DNA of 64,000 bases from Shimia sp. Lineage in GTDB: Bacteria; Pseudomonadota; Alphaproteobacteria; Rhodobacterales; Rhodobacteraceae. Location of the stretch: positions 1-64,000 of the forward strand of contig JAAENN010000265.1 in NCBI GenBank assembly GCA_024224295.1, written 5' to 3'. Both the position numbers and the translations under genes were made by a program. Under the pieces are notes generated by a model that worked only from the letters and a program-made list of their open reading frames with translations, ran no database searches and was not told the origin of the DNA. Positions 1-9,092 of this stretch are shown here, one piece after another. Each line of letters starts with the position of its first letter. Position 1 is the stretch's first letter.

Positions 1-1958
1 CGGTTCATGCGGTTTTCGATGAGGTCATCGACCACCCCTGGATCTGCCAGCGTGCTCGTGTCGCCAAGTGCGCCATAGTCGTTTTCTGCGATTTTGCGCA
101 GGATGCGGCGCATGATTTTGCCGGAGCGGGTTTTTGGCAGGCCGGGGGCCCATTGGATCAGGTCGGGGCTGGCAATGGGGCCAATCTCGGTGCGGACCCA
201 GGTGCGCAACTCCTTGCGCAGCTCTTCGCTTGGTTCCTGATCGTTCATCAAGGTGACGTAGCAGTAGATGCCCTGACCTTTGATGTCATGCGGGTAGCCG
301 ACCACAGCGGCCTCGGCGACAGCGGCGTGGGCCACCAGCGCGCTTTCGACTTCGGCGGTGCCCATGCGGTGGCCCGACACGTTGATCACATCGTCCACAC
401 GGCCGGTGATCCAGTAGTCGCCATCCGCGTCACGCTTACAGCCGTCGCCCGCGAAGTAGTAGTTTTTGTAATCGCTGAAGTAGGTCTTCTCAAAGCGCTC
501 ATGGTCGCCCCAGACGGTGCGCATCTGGCTGGGCCAGCTTTCTTTGATCGCCAGAACCCCTTCGACATCATTGCCGGAGATTTCCTCGCCGGACTGCGGA
601 TCGAGCACCACCGGATGCACCCCAAAGAAGGGCTTCATCGCCGCCCCTGGTTTGGTGGCGTGTGCGCCCGGCAGCGGGGTCATCATATGGCCGCCGGTCT
701 CGGTCTGCCACCAGGTGTCCACGATCGGGCAGCGGCCGCCGCCGATCACCTCGTTGTACCAGGTCCAGGCTTCCGGGTTGATCGGTTCCCCCACGGTGCC
801 GAGGATGCGCAAGGAGCTGAGATCACATTTCTCAACATAGTCATTGCCTTGGCCCATCAGGGCGCGCAACGCGGTTGGCGCGGTGTAGAATTGGTTCACG
901 CGGTGCTTTTCACAGACCTGCCAGAAGCGCGACGCGTCCGGATAGGTGGGCACGCCCTCAAACATCAGCGTGGTGGCGCCATTGGCCAGCGGGCCATAGA
1001 CGATGTAGCTGTGCCCAGTGACCCAGCCCACATCCGCGGTGCACCAGAAGATGTCGCCGTCTTTATAGTCAAAGGTGTATTCGTGCGTCATCGACGCATA
1101 AACCAGATAGCCGCCGGTAGAATGCACCACGCCTTTGGGCTGCCCGGTGGAGCCGGAGGTGTACAAAATGAACAGCGGATCTTCGGCGTCCATCTCGGCG
1201 GGCTTGCAGTAGTCGCCCACCTCCATGACCATCTCGTTGTAGTCATAATCACGGCCGTCAATCCAGGTGGTCTGATCGCCGGTGCGCTTGACCACCAGAC
1301 ACTTCACGGTGTCTTTGGTGTGCAGCAGGGCAGCGTCGGTGTTGGATTTGAGCGCGGTTTTGCGGCCGCCACGGGGGGCGTAGTCGGCGGTGATCACAAC
1401 CTTGGCGTCACAGCCGTTTACACGGGCCGCAAGCGCATCCGGGCTGAAGCCGGCGAAGACAATCGAGTGGATCGCGCCGATGCGGGCGCAGGCCAGCATG
1501 GCATAGGCCGCTTCCGGGATCATCGGCAGGTAGATCACCACGCGGTCGCCTTTGCGCACACCCAGCTCTTCGAGCACGTTGGCCATGCGGCAGACGCGGC
1601 GGTGCAGGTCGGCATAGGTGATCGACTGCGCCGGCTCGTTGGGATCATCCGGTTCAAAGATGATCGCGGCCTGATTGCCACGGGTTTCCAGATGGCGGTC
1701 GATACAGTTGGCCGCCACATTGAGCGTGCCATCCTCAAACCATTTGATGTCCACAGCACCGGGCGCAAAGGAGGTGTTCTTCACCTTGGTGAATGGCTTG
1801 ATCCAGTCCACACGCTGCCCATGCTCCCGCCAAAACCCCTCAGGATCAGACACAGAGGCCGCGTACATTGCTTCGTATTTGGCGGTATCAATATGTGCGT
1901 CTTTGGTCAGCTCTGCGGATGGCAACGGGCTGGCGGATACATTGGTGTCCAACGACAT
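1..1958 (-). CDS. acs: Acetyl-CoA synthetase (AMP-forming), 3' end cut by window
   Basis: Activates acetate with ATP and CoA to acetyl-CoA through an acetyl-AMP intermediate in the cytoplasm. The ORF track misses it because it runs off the window edge; only its plus-strand shadow is listed. Reading the minus strand from ATG at 1958 gives [14 protein letters not shown] and then an open frame to the edge (652 codons). Visible landmarks are the AMP-binding loop [11 protein letters not shown], the adenylate region [10 protein letters not shown] and the C-terminal [11 protein letters not shown], whose lysine is the one acetylated in this family. The E. coli enzyme is 652 residues, so only about the last residue and the stop are missing. 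It is preceded by an AT-rich upstream region with three TTTGTAAA-like boxes (see separate feature). Identification is secure. Confidence 0.96.
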   Translation of the reverse strand, partial: MSLDTNVSASPLPSAELTKDAHIDTAKYEAMYAASVSDPEGFWREHGQRVDWIKPFTKVKNTSFAPGAVDIKWFEDGTLNVAANCIDRHLETRGNQAAIIFEPDDPNEPAQSITYADLHRRVCRMANVLEELGVRKGDRVVIYLPMIPEAAYAMLACARIGAIHSIVFAGFSPDALAARVNGCDAKVVITADYAPRGGRKTALKSNTDAALLHTKDTVKCLVVKRTGDQTTWIDGRDYDYNEMVMEVGDYCKPAEMDAEDPLFILYTSGSTGQPKGVVHSTGGYLVYASMTHEYTFDYKDGDIFWCTADVGWVTGHSYIVYGPLANGATTLMFEGVPTYPDASRFWQVCEKHRVNQFYTAPTALRALMGQGNDYVEKCDLSSLRILGTVGEPINPEAWTWYNEVIGGGRCPIVDTWWQTETGGHMMTPLPGAHATKPGAAMKPFFGVHPVVLDPQSGEEISGNDVEGVLAIKESWPSQMRTVWGDHERFEKTYFSDYKNYYFAGDGCKRDADGDYWITGRVDDVINVSGHRMGTAEVESALVAHAAVAEAAVVGYPHDIKGQGIYCYVTLMNDQEPSEELRKELRTWVRTEIGPIASPDLIQWAPGLPKTRSGKIMRRILRKIAENDYGALGDTSTLADPGVVDDLIENRMN

Positions 1959-2039
1959 GAAGGCTCCTCCCTCGGTCAAAAACTTTAAAAACTCCTCACT
2001 CAAGCCAATCGGCTCAAGACCCCGAGACCAGAATAGGGA

Positions 2040-2122
2040 TTTGTAAAAACAAGGAAACAAAGCACGGAAATAAAACAAAAAATCTGTAAATATTTTTCCG
2101 TCTCTGCGCACGCATTTGTAAA
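2040..2122 (-). promoter_or_regulatory. Three TTTACAAA-like boxes upstream of acs
   Basis: The AT-rich region before acs contains TTTGTAAA at 2040-2047, TCTGTAAA at 2083-2090 and TTTGTAAA at 2115-2122 (plus-strand reading; TTTACAAA toward acs). The spacings are 43 and 32 bp, close to four and three helical turns. The boxes resemble, but do not equal, the TTTGCAAA-type sites of RamB/ScfR-like acetate regulators. They may be operators for acetate control; this is inference from repetition and position. Confidence 0.4.
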
Positions 2123-2291
2123 TAATTTTCTTGCGCGGGAGAGAAAACCCATATTCTTAAGGACTTGGAAAACATAGGTTAACTTATTCAGACACGACAA
2201 AACCGTGCAACCACAGGCGTGCGAGCGCTAACATCGCCATTCCCGAAGGTGTGACATTTCGTACCGGTCGAAATTCGCAGAAACAGACCGT

Positions 2292-2304
2292 GCGCTAACA
2301 GCGC
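2292..2304 (-). other. Short hairpin downstream of the porin gene
   Basis: GCGCTAACAGCGC forms a 5-bp stem with a 3-base loop 26 bp past the porin stop. A near-identical 14-mer without the second stem arm (GCGCTAACATCGCC) lies at 2225-2238. There is no good T-run, so a terminator role is uncertain. The rest of 1959-2329 shows no credible gene. Confidence 0.25.
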
Positions 2305-2329
2305 CGACTCGCGATCACGCAGACTGGCT

Positions 2330-3523
2330 TTAAAACACCAATCGCGTGCGCAGCCCCAGCACGGTCACGGTGCCCAGCCCCGGATTGTCCAATGGACTGT
2401 CGATCACCTGGATCGAAGGGGTAATCTGCAGGCCGGACGACAACGCGAAGCGGTAAAACAGCTCCGCTGTAAACTGTGTCTGCGAGGAGGTTGCGCTTTC
2501 CGCCCAGTTCAGGCCTAGACCCGCTGCATCGGTATTGCGTCCGTAATAGGCTAAGCCGGTGGACAGGGAGCGTTTATACAATCCCGTGCCTTTATCGGCC
2601 ACGCCTGCCCTCAAAAACGGCAACCACTTGTTGTCGACAAACCAAGCTGCGGAAAAGCTCGCGCCGTAATCCTCAGACCGGTTCTTGCTGGCGTCTGCAT
2701 CGATATGCCAAAGCGTCAAATGGACATTGTCGAAATAGATCCGGTCCCGCGCGCTGGTGACACCCAATTCCAGGCTTTTGAACAGCTTGCCGTGGTCAAA
2801 CACATCAAAACCGGGATCAGACGGGTCCGCATTGGCGTCGGCTACGCTGCCCACCGCGTAAACCGTCTCTCCAAGCCACACACCGCCAGCCAAGCCCAAT
2901 CCGGGGTTTGGCGCGTTGATTGTTGGATTGGTGTTAAACGACAGGTTCTGGAACGCCGAATAGGGGCTCACTGCGCCGTAGATATCCAGAAAATCCGTCA
3001 CGTCGATTTGACCAGCCTGAAAACTCCAGCCACCTTCGGCCGCGCGCTGCGTCCAGAAGAGATTGGTCAAAAGCGTGCCATTGTCGTTAAACGCCGTACC
3101 CGGCATAAACGTCGCCCCAGCCGCAAAGCCGAGGTTCTGCGGCGCCACATTTGTATAGGCATGCCGATGCTCCAGCTTGAACGTCAGGCTGCCATTCTCG
3201 GTTGCCGCCCAATTGCCGTAAAACCGGAACATGCCCCCGGCAGCACTGTCTTCAGCTGCGTCCAAATCACTCCACTGGCCCAGCGCGAGGTAGTCAAAGT
3301 TGAACTTGAAGCCATTCTCGGCCAGCCCATCTTTCCAGGCAAACCAACCGGGCGCCGCACTGCGCGGAAATTTGGAGCGCAACTGCGGATCGGTCAAACC
3401 GTCGCCTGGCTCCAACTCAGCCGCAACCGAAGACGGGCCAGACAATCCGCGCTCTTGCGCCGACAGGACGCCCGCAGTCGAGAGCGCCATTGCAGTGATC
3501 AAACAGACTGTCTTGAAGGTCAC
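2330..3523 (-). CDS. OprB-like carbohydrate porin (outer membrane beta-barrel)
   Basis: 397 residues with a signal peptide (hydrophobic stretch to LSAQ, cleavage near residue 22), many alternating aromatic/polar strands and a C-terminal phenylalanine (LRTRLVF), the BAM recognition signature of outer-membrane barrels. The organisation (a short N-terminal segment, then a barrel with AGGMFRFYGNW and LWHIDAD strands) fits the carbohydrate-selective porin OprB family; the actual solute cannot be read. Translation starts with GTG at 3521-3523, preceded by GGAG. It follows the amidohydrolase on the same strand after about 60 bp that contain a hairpin, so it may be co-transcribed with it or depend on partial read-through. 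Confidence 0.8.
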   Translation of the reverse strand: MTFKTVCLITAMALSTAGVLSAQERGLSGPSSVAAELEPGDGLTDPQLRSKFPRSAAPGWFAWKDGLAENGFKFNFDYLALGQWSDLDAAEDSAAGGMFRFYGNWAATENGSLTFKLEHRHAYTNVAPQNLGFAAGATFMPGTAFNDNGTLLTNLFWTQRAAEGGWSFQAGQIDVTDFLDIYGAVSPYSAFQNLSFNTNPTINAPNPGLGLAGGVWLGETVYAVGSVADANADPSDPGFDVFDHGKLFKSLELGVTSARDRIYFDNVHLTLWHIDADASKNRSEDYGASFSAAWFVDNKWLPFLRAGVADKGTGLYKRSLSTGLAYYGRNTDAAGLGLNWAESATSSQTQFTAELFYRFALSSGLQITPSIQVIDSPLDNPGLGTVTVLGLRTRLVF

Positions 3524-3548
3524 GCCCCAACTCCATCAGAAAGAAACA

Positions 3549-3575
3549 TGCGCCCACCTTGTCGCAGCGGGCGCA
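3549..3575 (-). terminator. Hairpin between amidohydrolase and porin
   Basis: Inverted repeat TGCGCCC/GGGCGCA (7-bp stem, 13-base loop) just after the amidohydrolase stop, followed on the minus strand by TGTTTCTTTC. It could be a weak terminator or a processing element that sets the porin/amidohydrolase ratio. Confidence 0.45.
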
Positions 3576-3584
3576 AAATCTCAA

Positions 3585-4970
3585 TTAGTCCAGTGTATTC
3601 TTATAGATCACACCGTCTTTCATAATGATACGCAGGGTTTCCGGGCTCGCTGGCCGCGGGTCCGCGCCGAACCACTTATCGCCAGTGCCAACCACGGAAA
3701 AATCCTCCAATGGATTGCCATCCATCAACAAAATATCCGCATAAGCACCCTCTTCGATCACCCCAAGTTTGCCATCGGTGTAAGGATTGGTGAAGTCCCC
3801 GGACAAGCCAACAAGCTCGCCTCCAACAGAGGTCAATGTGACCATTGAGGTATAAGGACCAAAGAAATCATTGTTCAGTTTTTTCTCGTAGGCAATTTGA
3901 ATGTTGCAAGCTTCAACGGACCCAACGCAGTCAGTCTGAAAGGCACGCTTAACGGGACATTCCTTCGTGTTTGGAATATAGTCGGCAAACGTGGCTGAGG
4001 CAGATTTTGCTTTCGCCAAACTGCTAGGCACATTGGCAACGGCAGGAATGCTAAGCAGCCCAGGATCAAACGCTGTGAGATTAGTCGTGATGAAGGCTCC
4101 CTTGACGTTCATCACTTCCGCGATTTCGCAATCAAAAGAGAAACCGTGTTCGATCGACATCACACCAGCTTCCAATGCCCCCAAAATCGCCTCTTTGCGA
4201 TACGAGTGCGCCATCACATAACTTCCGTACTCGCTAGCGACTTGCACAGCTGCTTCAATCTCTTCCGGTGAACCAGCCAGCAACTGCCAAGGGTCAAAGG
4301 CGGAAACAACACCACCTGACTGCATGTATTTCAACTGAGTGGCTCCCATGCGGAAATTGTTGCGGCCAAATTTTTGCACATCGCCTACGTTGTCCGCCTC
4401 TTGTGCCATGTTCAGGCGGCTAAGATTTGTTGAACCTCCTGGAGGGGCTGTGAAGTTGGCAAAATCCGCGTGCCCGCCGCGTGTGCCGATAAAGGCCGCA
4501 GATGGATAATAGCGCGGCCCAATAATCTGCCCACTATCAATTGCACGTCGTAGCCCACCGTTGCCGCCACCTGCGTCACGCACAGTGGTGAACCCTTGCA
4601 TGAGATACATCTCCGCCATGCGCGTTCCGTGAATAGCAAAATCTTCCCAAGTGGTGTTTGCTTCCATCGCCGGTAGACTTGGTCCCATCAGCATCAAGTG
4701 CGCGTGGGCCTCAACAAATCCCGGCGTCAACGTTCGCCCACCGCCATCAATCACCGTGGCATCGGGAGCGTCAATCGCCTCCGTGCTCACGGCTTTGATC
4801 AGGTTGCCCTCAACCAACACAGAAGCGTTTTCAATCCGCACTTCGTTCACACCATCAAACACATGCACGTTTTTAAAAAGTGTTTGCGGTGCAGCCTCTT
4901 GGGCGGCCAAAGACGCGGCAAACAAACCGACAACCGCAGATACAAACCCTGAGACGATTCGATTAGACAT
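3585..4970 (-). CDS. Exported metal-dependent amidohydrolase
   Basis: About 461 residues. I start at ATG 4970 (MSNRIVSGFVSAVVG), not the track start, because a signal peptide begins there (ending around SLAAQ) and AGGGAG lies upstream. The amidohydrolase barrel shows the metal-binding HAH motif after PGFVEAHAHL, the likely carboxylated lysine in LKYM, histidines in MAHSYR and IEHGF, and the late aspartate in LSGDF. It belongs to the imidazolonepropionase-like/prolidase-like amidohydrolases, which hydrolyse cyclic amides or dipeptides. The export signal points to a periplasmic substrate. Four cysteines in an insertion near residues 320-345 may form disulfides. It is transcribed divergently from an AraC regulator, its likely controller. 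The substrate is unknown. Confidence 0.8.
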   Translation of the reverse strand: MSNRIVSGFVSAVVGLFAASLAAQEAAPQTLFKNVHVFDGVNEVRIENASVLVEGNLIKAVSTEAIDAPDATVIDGGGRTLTPGFVEAHAHLMLMGPSLPAMEANTTWEDFAIHGTRMAEMYLMQGFTTVRDAGGGNGGLRRAIDSGQIIGPRYYPSAAFIGTRGGHADFANFTAPPGGSTNLSRLNMAQEADNVGDVQKFGRNNFRMGATQLKYMQSGGVVSAFDPWQLLAGSPEEIEAAVQVASEYGSYVMAHSYRKEAILGALEAGVMSIEHGFSFDCEIAEVMNVKGAFITTNLTAFDPGLLSIPAVANVPSSLAKAKSASATFADYIPNTKECPVKRAFQTDCVGSVEACNIQIAYEKKLNNDFFGPYTSMVTLTSVGGELVGLSGDFTNPYTDGKLGVIEEGAYADILLMDGNPLEDFSVVGTGDKWFGADPRPASPETLRIIMKDGVIYKNTLD

Positions 4971-5128
4971 AATGGCGCTCCCTATAGAATATCCTTCAAT
5001 GCTACCTGAGCGTGTTGTGCTGTTCCGGCCAGTTTCGATAAAACTTTTTGTCATCTGGCAAAAAAATGGCCGACAACCGCATCAAAACTGGCCTAAAAGC
5101 TACTATGTAACACTCAGGACTTACGCCC

Positions 5129-6124
5129 ATGCCCACAAAACATGACGGCTTTGTCAAAGCCCAGCTTCTGCGGCCCTTTGTCGAGCTTGCCAGAGCGCGT
5201 GGAGCCAATGTCGAAGCCGCCCTAAAGACTTTTGGCCTGATTGCTGAAGATCTGCGGGACCCCGAAAAAGCAGTACATGCCGAAATAATCTACGGCCTCA
5301 CAAACAACCTCGCCGAAAAGGCAAAAGACCCGCACCTCGGCTACCACGTGGCCGATAGTTTCGACCTAAAAGCCTGGCTGCCCACACAAGACGCTTTCGA
5401 AAATGCCCGTACCATTGGCGACTATTACACGCGATTTTTGCTAGGCGTTCCGCAACAAGCCAGTTCCGTACGCCACACTCTAAAGGTCGACGCGCTTCAA
5501 GCCACCTACACCGTCGATCGCACGGTTCAAACCCACCAAGCCCCATTTCAAGTTGAAGGCTTTGGCATGGGTCTGCACATCCGCACCCTGCAATACTTGG
5601 CGCAATCCCACTGGTCAGCAAAACGCGTCATGTTGGCGACAGCCTTTCCCGAGGCCTTGCCAAAAACCCCCATCGGTGTTTGCGTGAAACACGCCGCAAT
5701 TTCCGGGTTGGCCATATCCTTCCCCAGCGCCTGGCTCACCTTACCCGTACGCCCGCAAGATACGCGACCCAACGATGCGCCAGCGTCACGGGACACGGAC
5801 CTCTCTATTATCAGCGCCCTACGCACAGCCGCGTGCCCTACTCTGTCGGATCGCTCACAGACCGTTGCTGACCACGCAAATGCGCTCGGCATCTCACCAG
5901 CTCGCCTCACGTCTTCCCTGAAATTGCAGGACACCACACTGGCGCGCGAAATCAAACGTCTGCGCATCGATGTCGCCAAGGAGATGTTTGCAGACCCCAA
6001 ACAAAGCGTGGCCAGCGTGGCACAGGCGCTTGGCTACACCGACCAATCGCACTTTTCGCGGTTCTTCCGCTCCCAAACCGGCCTCTCACCGCGTGAATAC
6101 CGCCGCGCGCTTTTGCCAGAATGA
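5129..6124 (+). CDS. AraC-family transcriptional regulator
   Basis: 331 residues: an N-terminal arabinose-binding-like/OruR-type effector domain (about 15-200) and a C-terminal double helix-turn-helix (about 230-328). The C-terminal signature ASVAQALGYTDQSHFSRFFRSQTGLSPREYR is diagnostic for AraC/XylS. It is transcribed divergently from the amidohydrolase with about 158 bp between the starts, so it probably controls that gene and perhaps the porin behind it. The ligand is not deducible. The ATG at 5129 has no strong Shine-Dalgarno sequence, but the first residues fit the family. Confidence 0.9.
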   Translation: MPTKHDGFVKAQLLRPFVELARARGANVEAALKTFGLIAEDLRDPEKAVHAEIIYGLTNNLAEKAKDPHLGYHVADSFDLKAWLPTQDAFENARTIGDYYTRFLLGVPQQASSVRHTLKVDALQATYTVDRTVQTHQAPFQVEGFGMGLHIRTLQYLAQSHWSAKRVMLATAFPEALPKTPIGVCVKHAAISGLAISFPSAWLTLPVRPQDTRPNDAPASRDTDLSIISALRTAACPTLSDRSQTVADHANALGISPARLTSSLKLQDTTLAREIKRLRIDVAKEMFADPKQSVASVAQALGYTDQSHFSRFFRSQTGLSPREYRRALLPE

Positions 6125-6278
6125 CGCAAACCGCAGCTCTTCGCCCACATCCGGTTGCAATTGGCGATCAAATCGTTTCTGGATTTGACCCCGGCGCGCC
6201 ACTCAGGCAATTAGACAGAAATCATTTTCCGCTGCGGGCGATTTGGCCCTGCACGACCACAGAAGACAGAAAGACACA

Positions 6279-7592
6279 ATGGAACAGTCTATCCCTCTGA
6301 CACACCTGCCCGACAACACGCTTTATGGCGAAGGTGACGTGTTTGTCCTCTTTGGCGAACTATTTGGCCGCGGCTACGCCACCGGTCTGATCGACTCCGC
6401 CAAAGCGGCCGGAATGACCATTGTCGGCATCACCGTTGGCCGCCGCGAAGACGACGGCAGCCTGCGCGCTCTGACCGACGAAGAACTGGCCCAGGCTGAA
6501 GACAACCTCGGCGGCAAAATCATCAACATCCCGCTGATGGCCGGCTTTGACATGGACGCACCGGAAGGTGGCGACACTCCAACCGACATGCTCAAAGAGA
6601 TGACCCTGGACAACTGGCAAGAGTTCAAACTCGACTGGGACAAAGTTGACGCCTGCCGCGAGATCGGAACCGCTCGGTTCACAGGAGCGCTCAAAGAAGT
6701 AATGGACACACTTGCGGGGCACATTCCTGCTGGCAAAAACGTGCACTTTGCCCACACCATGGCGGGCGGCATTCCTCGCGCAAAGGCCTTCTTGGCAATT
6801 GCCAACCGGATCTACAAAGGCCGAGGGGCGCGCCACATGTCGTCTCAAGCTCTGCTGGACGCCGACTTGGGCAAATTGATCCTACAGAACTTTGACGAAG
6901 TGACCGCCAACAGCTTTGGCCACCTGCTGGAGCACAGCGCCGAGCTACGCAGTAAAATCGAAGCCGACGGCGGTCAGGTCCGCTACTCCGCTTATGGCTA
7001 CCACGGTACCCGCGTGCTGATCGGCGGCGAATACCGCTGGCAGACCTACACCAGCTACACCCAAGGCTACGCCAAAATGCGCCTAGAGCAGTTTGCCCAA
7101 ACCGCTTGGGACAACGGCGTGAAAGCCACCGTCTACAACTGCCCGGAAATCCGCACCAACTCTTCGGATGTGTTTGCGGGCATCGAACTGTCCCTGCTGC
7201 CTCTGCTGGAAGCGCTGCGCCAAGAAGGTGGCGGCACATGGGTCGATGCACTATGGGCGGAGTGCCAAGGCCTGCTGAAAAACGATGTGACCCTTGAAAG
7301 CGTGCTGAAGACTGTACAGGACTACCAGCAAAGCGACGCGATGCAGCCGTTCTACAACTTCACCGCATGGCCGATGAACAACTCTGCCGATCAGGTCGAC
7401 ATGACCGTCGGCACCTCCCAGGACATCGTGGCCCTGCACAGCAACCGCAAAGAGCTGGTCAGTGACGTGCTCAGCCAGCACGTGGTGAACGCAACCGGCG
7501 CGCTGATCTTTGGCTCGTCCGGTGCGCCAGATGGCCCGGTTCTGTGGCTGGATCACGATATGGTTGCCCAGCACCTGATCAAAGCTAACTGA
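6279..7592 (+). CDS. Possible enoyl-ACP reductase of the FabMG-like family
   Basis: 437 residues from ATG 6279 (MEQSIPLTHLPD). The track start 12 codons earlier lacks a Shine-Dalgarno sequence and adds an unlikely basic tail. The N-terminal part reads like a nucleotide-binding fold (VFVLFGELFGRGYATGLI, then AGMTIVGITVGRR). Later conserved-looking blocks are AHTMAGGIPRAKAFLAIANR, YRWQTYTSYTQGYAKM and NCPEIRTNSSDVFAGIEL. No signal peptide or membrane segment is seen. I associate it from memory with the proteins named FabMG-family enoyl-ACP reductases in roseobacters. It has no fatty acid synthesis neighbour, and an intrinsic terminator follows directly, so it is monocistronic. The function is tentative. 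Confidence 0.55.
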   Translation: MEQSIPLTHLPDNTLYGEGDVFVLFGELFGRGYATGLIDSAKAAGMTIVGITVGRREDDGSLRALTDEELAQAEDNLGGKIINIPLMAGFDMDAPEGGDTPTDMLKEMTLDNWQEFKLDWDKVDACREIGTARFTGALKEVMDTLAGHIPAGKNVHFAHTMAGGIPRAKAFLAIANRIYKGRGARHMSSQALLDADLGKLILQNFDEVTANSFGHLLEHSAELRSKIEADGGQVRYSAYGYHGTRVLIGGEYRWQTYTSYTQGYAKMRLEQFAQTAWDNGVKATVYNCPEIRTNSSDVFAGIELSLLPLLEALRQEGGGTWVDALWAECQGLLKNDVTLESVLKTVQDYQQSDAMQPFYNFTAWPMNNSADQVDMTVGTSQDIVALHSNRKELVSDVLSQHVVNATGALIFGSSGAPDGPVLWLDHDMVAQHLIKAN

Positions 7593-7617
7593 TCTCACCC
7601 ACACTGATTTTTTGAAA

Positions 7618-7646
7618 GCTCCGACGCTTCGCGTTGGGGCTTTTTT
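7618..7646 (+). terminator. Intrinsic terminator after the FabMG-like gene
   Basis: A 10-bp stem GCTCCGACGC/GCGTTGGGGC (with G-U pairs) around a TTC loop, followed by TTTTTT, begins 25 bp after the stop codon. Confidence 0.85.
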
Positions 7647-8051
7647 GAAACAGTCCTTATTCTTTACAGTGGCTCTTTCGCGCTAGATCAAGATTACTCC
7701 GCAGCCACACTCAACGCTGTGCATCCATGGCCTACCAAAACAACCCCGGGCGCCCGCACGTTGAAAGTGCACTCGGAAAACTTGGCCAGCAATGGCTTCT
7801 TAGGCCAATCCAGCGTAAGCTTTGAGTACGGCCAGGGGTACTGTTCATTTATCTTTACAAACCGGAGACTGCCGCAACTCCCTTCTCAACCGACTGGGCG
7901 TAGTTAGGGCGCTCTGCATTGGGCAGTTTCTCACCAACAAAACAAAATACAGAAGAACACTGCGTTCAATTCAGCATTCTTTGCCAAAGTGACACAGAGC
8001 CCGACACAACGTCACCAGGCCACAGGCCTCATGGTTCGTAACGTCAAAACA
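7647..8051. other. Intergenic, no supported gene
   Basis: About 400 bp between the terminator and the fatty acid hydroxylase-like gene. A 62-codon ORF (7719-7907) has no Shine-Dalgarno sequence and no recognisable family. I see no tRNA or mobile-element ends. It could be decayed coding sequence. Confidence 0.4.
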
Positions 8052-9041
8052 TTATTCCGGCTTCTTCTGGGGTTCACGTATTAGATTGATCAGTTTCTTT
8101 GTTCGCCGTTTGACATAGCGCCATGTGTCGGAAAATGGGCGTAGATACATATCTAGAAGATTGGTCGCGCTAGCCTCTTCTGACGGCAGGCCAAAGGTCA
8201 GCTCCTCTTCCTGCTCTGAAAGATGTAGAGAGCCAAACAGCCAATCCCAGATTGCCAGCGCTGCGCCGAAGTTCTTGTCAAAATGGCGTTCTGCGGTGGA
8301 GTGATGCAGTTGATGTTGCGCTGGAGAGATCAACACGCGTTCCAACCAGGGCCAATAACTGATGTTGATATGGGAGTGCCGCAAATTGGACCCCGTAACG
8401 TGGAACACAAACACCAGCACGTTCACGCCCACAACCGTGTAGAGATCAACGGTATTGCCAAAAGCAAAGATAAAGACCGGCAACACCAGCCCCTGCGCAA
8501 AAGCGCTGCGCAACCCGTAGAGCACGCCTTCAAACGGGTGCACACGGTACACTGTAATCGGCGTGAGCGCTTCAGCGGAATGATGAACCTTGTGGATCGA
8601 CCACAAAGGTGGCCACTTATGCATCCAGCGATGCAAAAAGTACTTGGTTAAGTCATCCATCGCAAAAAGGGTGACGGAGAATAGAGCTACAACCAACGCC
8701 TTGTTGGCATCCGCGAATACACCGGAGCTGATGAAACTCTGCTTGTGCAGCGCAAAGTATATCGCAGTGGCAATGGCCACCTGAGTGATCAGCAGCGGTG
8801 AAACAAAGAGCGTAAAGGCGCGATTGATCACAAAGATCTGGTAGTCGGCCAAGGCGGATTTGGAAAAGAAGACTTTACGGTCAAACACCCGTGCAAACGT
8901 CTCACGGAGTGAACGTCGTTTGACAAAAAACAACCAGAGGCACGCGATCATCATGGACAGCGCCAGATAACCGACAAAGATCCGTTTTTTGGGATCAGCA
9001 AAGTCGGAGAAAACCGTGGCGAATGTTTGTGTCAGATCCAT
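8052..9041 (-). CDS. Sterol desaturase / fatty acid hydroxylase family membrane protein
   Basis: 329 residues with several hydrophobic segments (about 20-40, 75-95, 110-130, 175-205) and the histidine clusters of the integral-membrane di-iron family: HRWMH (HX3H), HKVHH (HX2HH) and, near the C terminus, HQLHH (HX2HH). These ligate two irons that activate O2 for hydroxylation or desaturation of lipid substrates in the inner membrane. The actual lipid is unknown; bacterial members act on fatty acyl, ornithine-lipid or carotenoid-like substrates. It lies downstream of a DUF4856 gene on the same strand but is separated by a terminator-like hairpin. The C-terminal tail is basic (VKRRTKK) and cytoplasmic. 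Confidence 0.85.
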   Translation of the reverse strand: MDLTQTFATVFSDFADPKKRIFVGYLALSMMIACLWLFFVKRRSLRETFARVFDRKVFFSKSALADYQIFVINRAFTLFVSPLLITQVAIATAIYFALHKQSFISSGVFADANKALVVALFSVTLFAMDDLTKYFLHRWMHKWPPLWSIHKVHHSAEALTPITVYRVHPFEGVLYGLRSAFAQGLVLPVFIFAFGNTVDLYTVVGVNVLVFVFHVTGSNLRHSHINISYWPWLERVLISPAQHQLHHSTAERHFDKNFGAALAIWDWLFGSLHLSEQEEELTFGLPSEEASATNLLDMYLRPFSDTWRYVKRRTKKLINLIREPQKKPE

Positions 9042-9049
9042 GGGTCAAA

Positions 9050-9083
9050 TAGAAAGCGGGCGGCGCTTCTGTCAACGCCGCCC
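9050..9083 (-). terminator. Terminator after the DUF4856 gene
   Basis: An 8-bp perfect stem GGGCGGCG/CGCCGCCC with a 10-base loop, followed on the minus strand by GCTTTCTATTTG. It sits between the DUF4856 stop and the hydroxylase-like start. Confidence 0.65.
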
Positions 9084-9092
9084 ACCTTTGTA

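Noticed and set aside
153-1988. 611-aa plus-strand ORF
   Set aside because: Shadow of acs on the opposite strand; the translation has no family features, while the minus strand reads as a complete acetyl-CoA synthetase.
2000-2200. 66-aa minus-strand ORF upstream of acs
   Set aside because: Covers the acs regulatory repeats, lacks a Shine-Dalgarno sequence and has no recognisable family.
7719-7907. 62-aa ORF in the gap after the FabMG-like gene
   Set aside because: No ribosome-binding site, no family resemblance, composition unlike neighbours.
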